Part shown: positions 61,245 through 64,000 of the stretch, in pieces | Numbering within the stretch: position 1 is the stretch's first letter | Layout: each line of letters starts with the position of its first letter | Assembly: GCA_963735055.1 (NCBI GenBank) | Contig: CAVTJN010000014.1 | Coordinates: 23,084-87,083, forward strand | Direction of reading: 5' to 3' | DNA: 64,000 bases | From: JBBITI01 sp963735055 | Lineage (GTDB): Bacteria; Chloroflexota; Dehalococcoidia; Dehalococcoidales; UBA2162 | The notes under the pieces: generated by a model | What the model was told of the DNA's origin: nothing | Seen by the model: the letters and a program-made list of their open reading frames with translations, nothing else | Database searches by the model: none | Translations under genes and position numbers: made by a program

Positions 61245-61775
61245 CTACGGACTAACCGAATGGTTAAACAATGCGGTGGCGAAGGACACCGTCACATAGT
61301 AGTCACCCTTGTGCGGATTGCCGCTCAAGCTGACACCGGCTAATACGGATCGCCCAGCGTCTATGAGTGCATGATCTGCTTCCACCAGAGCTCCGGTGGG
61401 GGTAACTGATAGGTCGGCGGCAGACGGGTCTCTATCGGGACCGGATTCGGTTATTTGCATCTTGGATACTTGCACCGTATCTACAACCACCGGGATGGTC
61501 CCATTGTTCACGACAGGGCAGACTATGTACCCGCTGTACGAATGTCTGCTGTTGTCTTTGAAATGAATCTTGAAGGTGACCGACCGGATGGATTGCGAAT
61601 CCAGGGTGCAGTCAGGAGCAGCGGTAGCGTCTATGGCTGCATAGTCGGCGGAAGTCCAGTCGCCGGTTTCGACAGTGCCCGCTACGACGATGTCCTGCTG
61701 CCAGTTGGCATAACTGACGCCGGTGGCGCCCGATGCTGCCAGCATGGCCAAAAGCAGTATGCCCAGGTACTTCAT
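61245..61775 (-). CDS. SipW-type (TasA/camelysin-like) surface protein 1
   Basis: The 176-aa protein has a SipW-dependent signal: YLGILLLAMLAASGATGVSY then ANWQQDIVVAGTVETGDW. The hydrophobic core, small residues, an aromatic residue and GTVxTG are family hallmarks. The rest is a beta sandwich (DGxxIRSVTFKIHFKDNS-like region). TasA-type proteins polymerise into biofilm matrix fibres. It lies 205 bases above the giant adhesin and 213 bases below the second paralogue. Confidence 0.88.
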   Translation of the reverse strand: MKYLGILLLAMLAASGATGVSYANWQQDIVVAGTVETGDWTSADYAAIDATAAPDCTLDSQSIRSVTFKIHFKDNSRHSYSGYIVCPVVNNGTIPVVVDTVQVSKMQITESGPDRDPSAADLSVTPTGALVEADHALIDAGRSVLAGVSLSGNPHKGDYYVTVSFATALFNHSVSP

Positions 61776-61888
61776 CTTCCTTTTTCCGTTCGCATCGCTT
61801 CCGTCAACGTGAGTCTATGCTTCTGCTAATCCCCTTTGAGGGGGTGGTGTTCGTTAACGCCAAACCGTCGAAAGGGATTAACCTGCTG

Positions 61889-61918
61889 GGGTGCGGAGGG
61901 CCGGTTCCCTCCGCACCC
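61889..61918 (-). terminator. Strong 12-bp hairpin between the two TasA-like genes
   Basis: GGGTGCGGAGGG (61,889-61,900) pairs perfectly with CCCTCCGCACCC (61,907-61,918) around CCGGTT. No T-run follows in either direction. Between a highly expressed fibre gene and its downstream partner, such a hairpin could stabilise the upstream transcript and set unequal expression. Confidence 0.6.
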
Positions 61919-61988
61919 GTTGGAACTAGGCTTCCTTACGTCTTTTCAAGCCACTCAGCAACTGAATTGTTCTTATACCAGCGACTGC

Positions 61989-62600
61989 TTAAGGCCCAAA
62001 CTGACCTACAGTCACTCCCGTGTCGAGATCGAACTGGTCTGTCAACCCGGGATCGAATTGAGTCGAAGTGATGGTCATGCTGAAGGTATAGCTGCCGTTC
62101 GGAATGAAGGCAGGATCGTTCTCCAAGCCCCACGGCACTGCAACTGTAATTACGGCATCAGTGGTAGAGTCGCCCACAGCCAAACCAAGTGGAAGCTCGG
62201 TCGCGGTCAAAGTTATCGATGTACCAAATGGCATGGTGCCCAAATCTGATACACCGACAATTCCACCAATGGGAATTGAGCCGGTGTTTCTGATGGTGAT
62301 CGGCATCGTTGCCGTCATTCCGGGATAGGCGTTTTCAAGAAGGATGGTCAAGCGATCATCTTGAGTAGCATACGTGTCAATGGAGGACGTATACCAAGCC
62401 ACTCCGGCAGTACCACCCAAAGGCAAATCCATGGTATCTACGAACGTGTCGAGCGGTTGGGCGTCGGTGAATGCAGCTTGAACATAACCATTTGCTACGG
62501 TTGCGTTCACATAGATGTTCTGGGTCCAAAAGGCATACCCCACGCCCAAGGCGCCCAGGGCCATGACCATGGCCAGTACAAGTAGTCCTAACTTTTTCAT
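61989..62600 (-). CDS. SipW-type (TasA/camelysin-like) surface protein 2
   Basis: The 203-aa protein starts MKKLGLLVLAMVMALGALGV, with YAFWTQNIYVNATVANGYV after it, a SipW-type signal region. The mature part is beta-rich with TMPITIRNTGSIPIGGIVG and SYTFSMTITSTQFDPG. AAGGAGAAAGGA precedes the ATG. As the first large gene after the element-B leader it would be most directly controlled by that RNA. Confidence 0.88.
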   Translation of the reverse strand: MKKLGLLVLAMVMALGALGVGYAFWTQNIYVNATVANGYVQAAFTDAQPLDTFVDTMDLPLGGTAGVAWYTSSIDTYATQDDRLTILLENAYPGMTATMPITIRNTGSIPIGGIVGVSDLGTMPFGTSITLTATELPLGLAVGDSTTDAVITVAVPWGLENDPAFIPNGSYTFSMTITSTQFDPGLTDQFDLDTGVTVGQFGP

Positions 62601-62699
62601 TTGTTTGTTCCTTTCTCCTTATTCTTGTTTGTCTTGCTTTGTTGTATTCGACTCTTCTTCTAAGGTGGTCTCGGCCACCTCCTGAAGCTGTTCATCATC

Positions 62700-62783
62700 T
62701 CATGGCCCCTCCTCCGATCCCATCGGAAGAATCGACCAGGGCGGATCGTGTCCCCGGCATCTCACTTGATCGTTTTCGTTCAT
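62700..62783 (-). CDS. Possible 27-aa leader peptide
   Basis: A frame from an ATG near 62,783 to TGA 62,700 has GGGGAAGAG upstream and lies between element B and the TasA-like gene. The product is hydrophilic (MNENDQVRCRGHDPPW...). Other short frames in 62,601-63,005 lack support, and no long gene is present there. The case is weak. Confidence 0.2.
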   Translation of the reverse strand: MNENDQVRCRGHDPPWSILPMGSEEGP

Positions 62784-63007
62784 CGCAGCTCTCTTCCCCA
62801 TTCCAGGCTCCGGTCTTTCCCGGAGACCCATTATTGGTCCCCGGACGTTGTCTTCCTGTTCCCACCGTGTGGTAAAATAGAAATGGCGCTGGGCAACCAC
62901 TCAGAGCTAGGGGTTCCCTCTCTACTTTCGCAGGCGGGAAGGGAGCCCCTCTTGTTTGTGTCTTCTCTATTCTCTGTCGACCGGTTCTTCTCCTTGTTCT
63001 ACCGGAC

Positions 63008-63043
63008 AAAAATAAAACCGGCCTCTTCATTCAAGGTCGGTTT
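63008..63043 (-). terminator. Intrinsic terminator of riboswitch element B
   Basis: AAACCGACCT (63,043-63,034) pairs with AGGCCGGTTT (63,024-63,015), one wobble included, and is followed on the minus strand by TTTATTTTTG. Its 5' arm is the conserved AAACCG that ends the element, so folding of the element and termination compete. Confidence 0.75.
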
Positions 63044-63089
63044 CACTATTCGCTCCCTGCCACCGAAGTGACCACATTACGGGTGGCAG
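63044..63089 (-). ncRNA. Candidate riboswitch upstream of the TasA operon (element B)
   Basis: On the minus strand CTGCCACC (63,089-63,082) can pair with GGTGGCAG (63,064-63,057), and TCACTTCG can pair with CGAATAGTGA, making a pseudoknot-like fold. GTAATGTGGTCACTT and the block GGGAGCGAATAGTGAAACCG match element A with compensating changes in the stems. A terminator follows directly and uses the element's last conserved bases. The 3' half resembles c-di-GMP-II as I recall it. Ligand is inference. Confidence 0.6.
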
Positions 63090-63238
63090 TTCATCGCGCC
63101 CTCTATGTCTCTTTGTCTTTCTAGTTCCTGGCTACTCCCCCTATCACCAACTTGACGGTCAATCGTGTAATTCCATTGACCAGATTACACCCGCTTCATT
63201 CGGGCTTCGGGGTGTTCTCTCCAATGGCGATGGACCCA

Positions 63239-63267
63239 ATAGTACGGTGTCCAATCGCGTGTGACAA
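63239..63267 (-). promoter_or_regulatory. Possible promoter of the element-B leader
   Basis: On the minus strand TTGTCA (63,267-63,262) and TACTAT (63,244-63,239) are 17 bases apart. Transcription would begin about 140 bases before element B. The rest of 63,090-63,600 has no supported gene. Confidence 0.4.
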
Positions 63268-63599
63268 GATCAACTTAAGTTACTAGAACCAACTCTACCT
63301 CTCAACTTCGTATGGGCTAGTACTTTCTTCTCATCTGATCCTGGTTTGTGCCCAGGCGAACCCGGAATTGGCCGGGGGTCCGATGATGGCCCTGCCGCCC
63401 TCGATCGCTCTTCGCCATTTCCGGCGAACCGGCCCGAAGCACGATGTGGGGGCCATTGTTCCCAATCAGTTTGACGCTAGTACACATCCATGCATACAAT
63501 CACCGCGACTGCAATATGACTCAGAAGACCCGCACAAGCCTGTACTTCATCAGGGCCATAGTGCTCGTTGCCTCAGCATCTGTCTTGGCAGTCGTCACA

Positions 63600-63794
63600 T
63601 TAGTCTGCGGCTTCGAGTTCCTGACTCTTGGGTGACCTGCCCCCGAAAGTGGTACCCACCACAGAGTTGGTATTTGCCGCCAGCCACCCGCCTAAACGCC
63701 GGGCACACCACGGGTTCTCTCTCTGCAGCCGCGCCAGCCGGCTGGCCAATTCCCGTCTGCAGACTTCTGTCACTTCGATTTCTTTTCCGGTCAT
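63600..63794 (-). CDS. Possible small protein
   Basis: A 64-aa frame starting MTGKEIEVTEVCRRELASRL looks like a helical regulator-like fragment, with GAGGT about 11 bases upstream. Composition is plausible but no family is evident and the C-terminus is low in structure. Other frames in 63,300-64,000 look like shadows. Confidence 0.35.
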   Translation of the reverse strand: MTGKEIEVTEVCRRELASRLARLQRENPWCARRLGGWLAANTNSVVGTTFGGRSPKSQELEAAD

Positions 63795-64000
63795 GGTAGT
63801 TATTTACCTCGCCCATCAAATACAACGGCCGCTGATGGGGAATGTCAGGGTGCCTCGGCAACCTGACGGTTTGTTGCCCTGCCGAATGTCGATCGGCCGA
63901 ACAGCGAGATCTTCGTTGGTCGTCTGACCCTGGCCCACCAGCTGCATAATCTGTCCGTGTCAGGTCTTCGACACCAGACCGGAACGGTGTCCCGGTTCCA

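Noticed and set aside
62695..63030. 111-codon minus frame across the TasA leader
   Set aside because: It runs through the terminator region, is Arg/Pro-rich and has no family-like segment.

Overview
The window reads as a GC-rich bacterial chromosome segment, most likely from an uncultured anaerobic member of the Chloroflexota (Dehalococcoidia-like). This assignment is inference. It rests on the mix of tungsten or molybdenum oxidoreductase genes, UxaA hydrolases, a uroporphyrinogen decarboxylase-like protein, an ADP-forming acyl-CoA synthetase, a class II superoxide reductase, and a pilus plus SipW/TasA-type surface apparatus. No rRNA, tRNA, CRISPR array or phage module was seen.

From 1 to about 31 kb the window is mostly catabolic. 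It opens with a DmsA/DmsB-like redox pair, a split UxaA hydrolase and a MATE exporter (1-3.6 kb). Then come a 2-hydroxyacid dehydrogenase divergent from an enolase-superfamily dehydratase, with three 20-bp iterons between them (3.7-6.2 kb). A minus-strand group holds a cupin, SDR, EthD, amidohydrolase and small proteins (7.5-11.5 kb), followed by a Ser/Thr kinase-AAA-TPR gene broken by about seven frameshifts (11.7-15.6 kb). A ferredoxin-AOR-lactamase fold-FAD oxidoreductase-MFS run follows (15.8-21.6 kb), then SDR, URO-D and GNAT-acyl-CoA synthetase genes separated by repeat-rich spacers (22.4-28.5 kb), and HEAT, SORL, response regulator and SDR genes (28.5-31 kb). A broken HIT gene and an IS630-like DNA-binding remnant mark the boundary.

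From 33 to 63 kb the content is cell surface. A plus-strand operon (33.1-45 kb) encodes prepilin-like proteins, a large PilX-like secreted protein, a GspE/PilB ATPase with two extra N-terminal domains, a GspG-like pilin and a large Calx-beta/fibronectin/CARDB membrane-anchored protein. A minus-strand block (53.3-62.6 kb) encodes two SipW-type (TasA/camelysin-like) proteins, a giant repeat adhesin, a zinc ribbon, a membrane LuxR regulator, a second pilin, a small secreted helical protein and two previously uncalled tiny cysteine-rich proteins. A SipW-like signal peptidase with a DUF5305 protein (48.3-51 kb) is the likely processing partner. The DNA between these blocks is full of decayed gene copies, including a broken VapBC pair.

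The most interesting observation is a pair of matching RNA elements. One (33,051-33,100, plus) lies just before the pilin operon and the other (63,015-63,089, minus) heads the TasA operon. They share a 15-nt identical segment, a second identical block and covarying pseudoknot-like stems. The first can be read as a switch over a Shine-Dalgarno site and the second runs straight into an intrinsic terminator. Their 3' halves recall the c-di-GMP-II riboswitch. A second messenger may therefore coordinate pili and matrix fibres.

Many genes, mainly the long or repetitive ones, are split by single-base frame changes. Whether these are real decay or assembly error cannot be decided from the sequence, so such genes are listed as separate reading-frame blocks with the junctions described.
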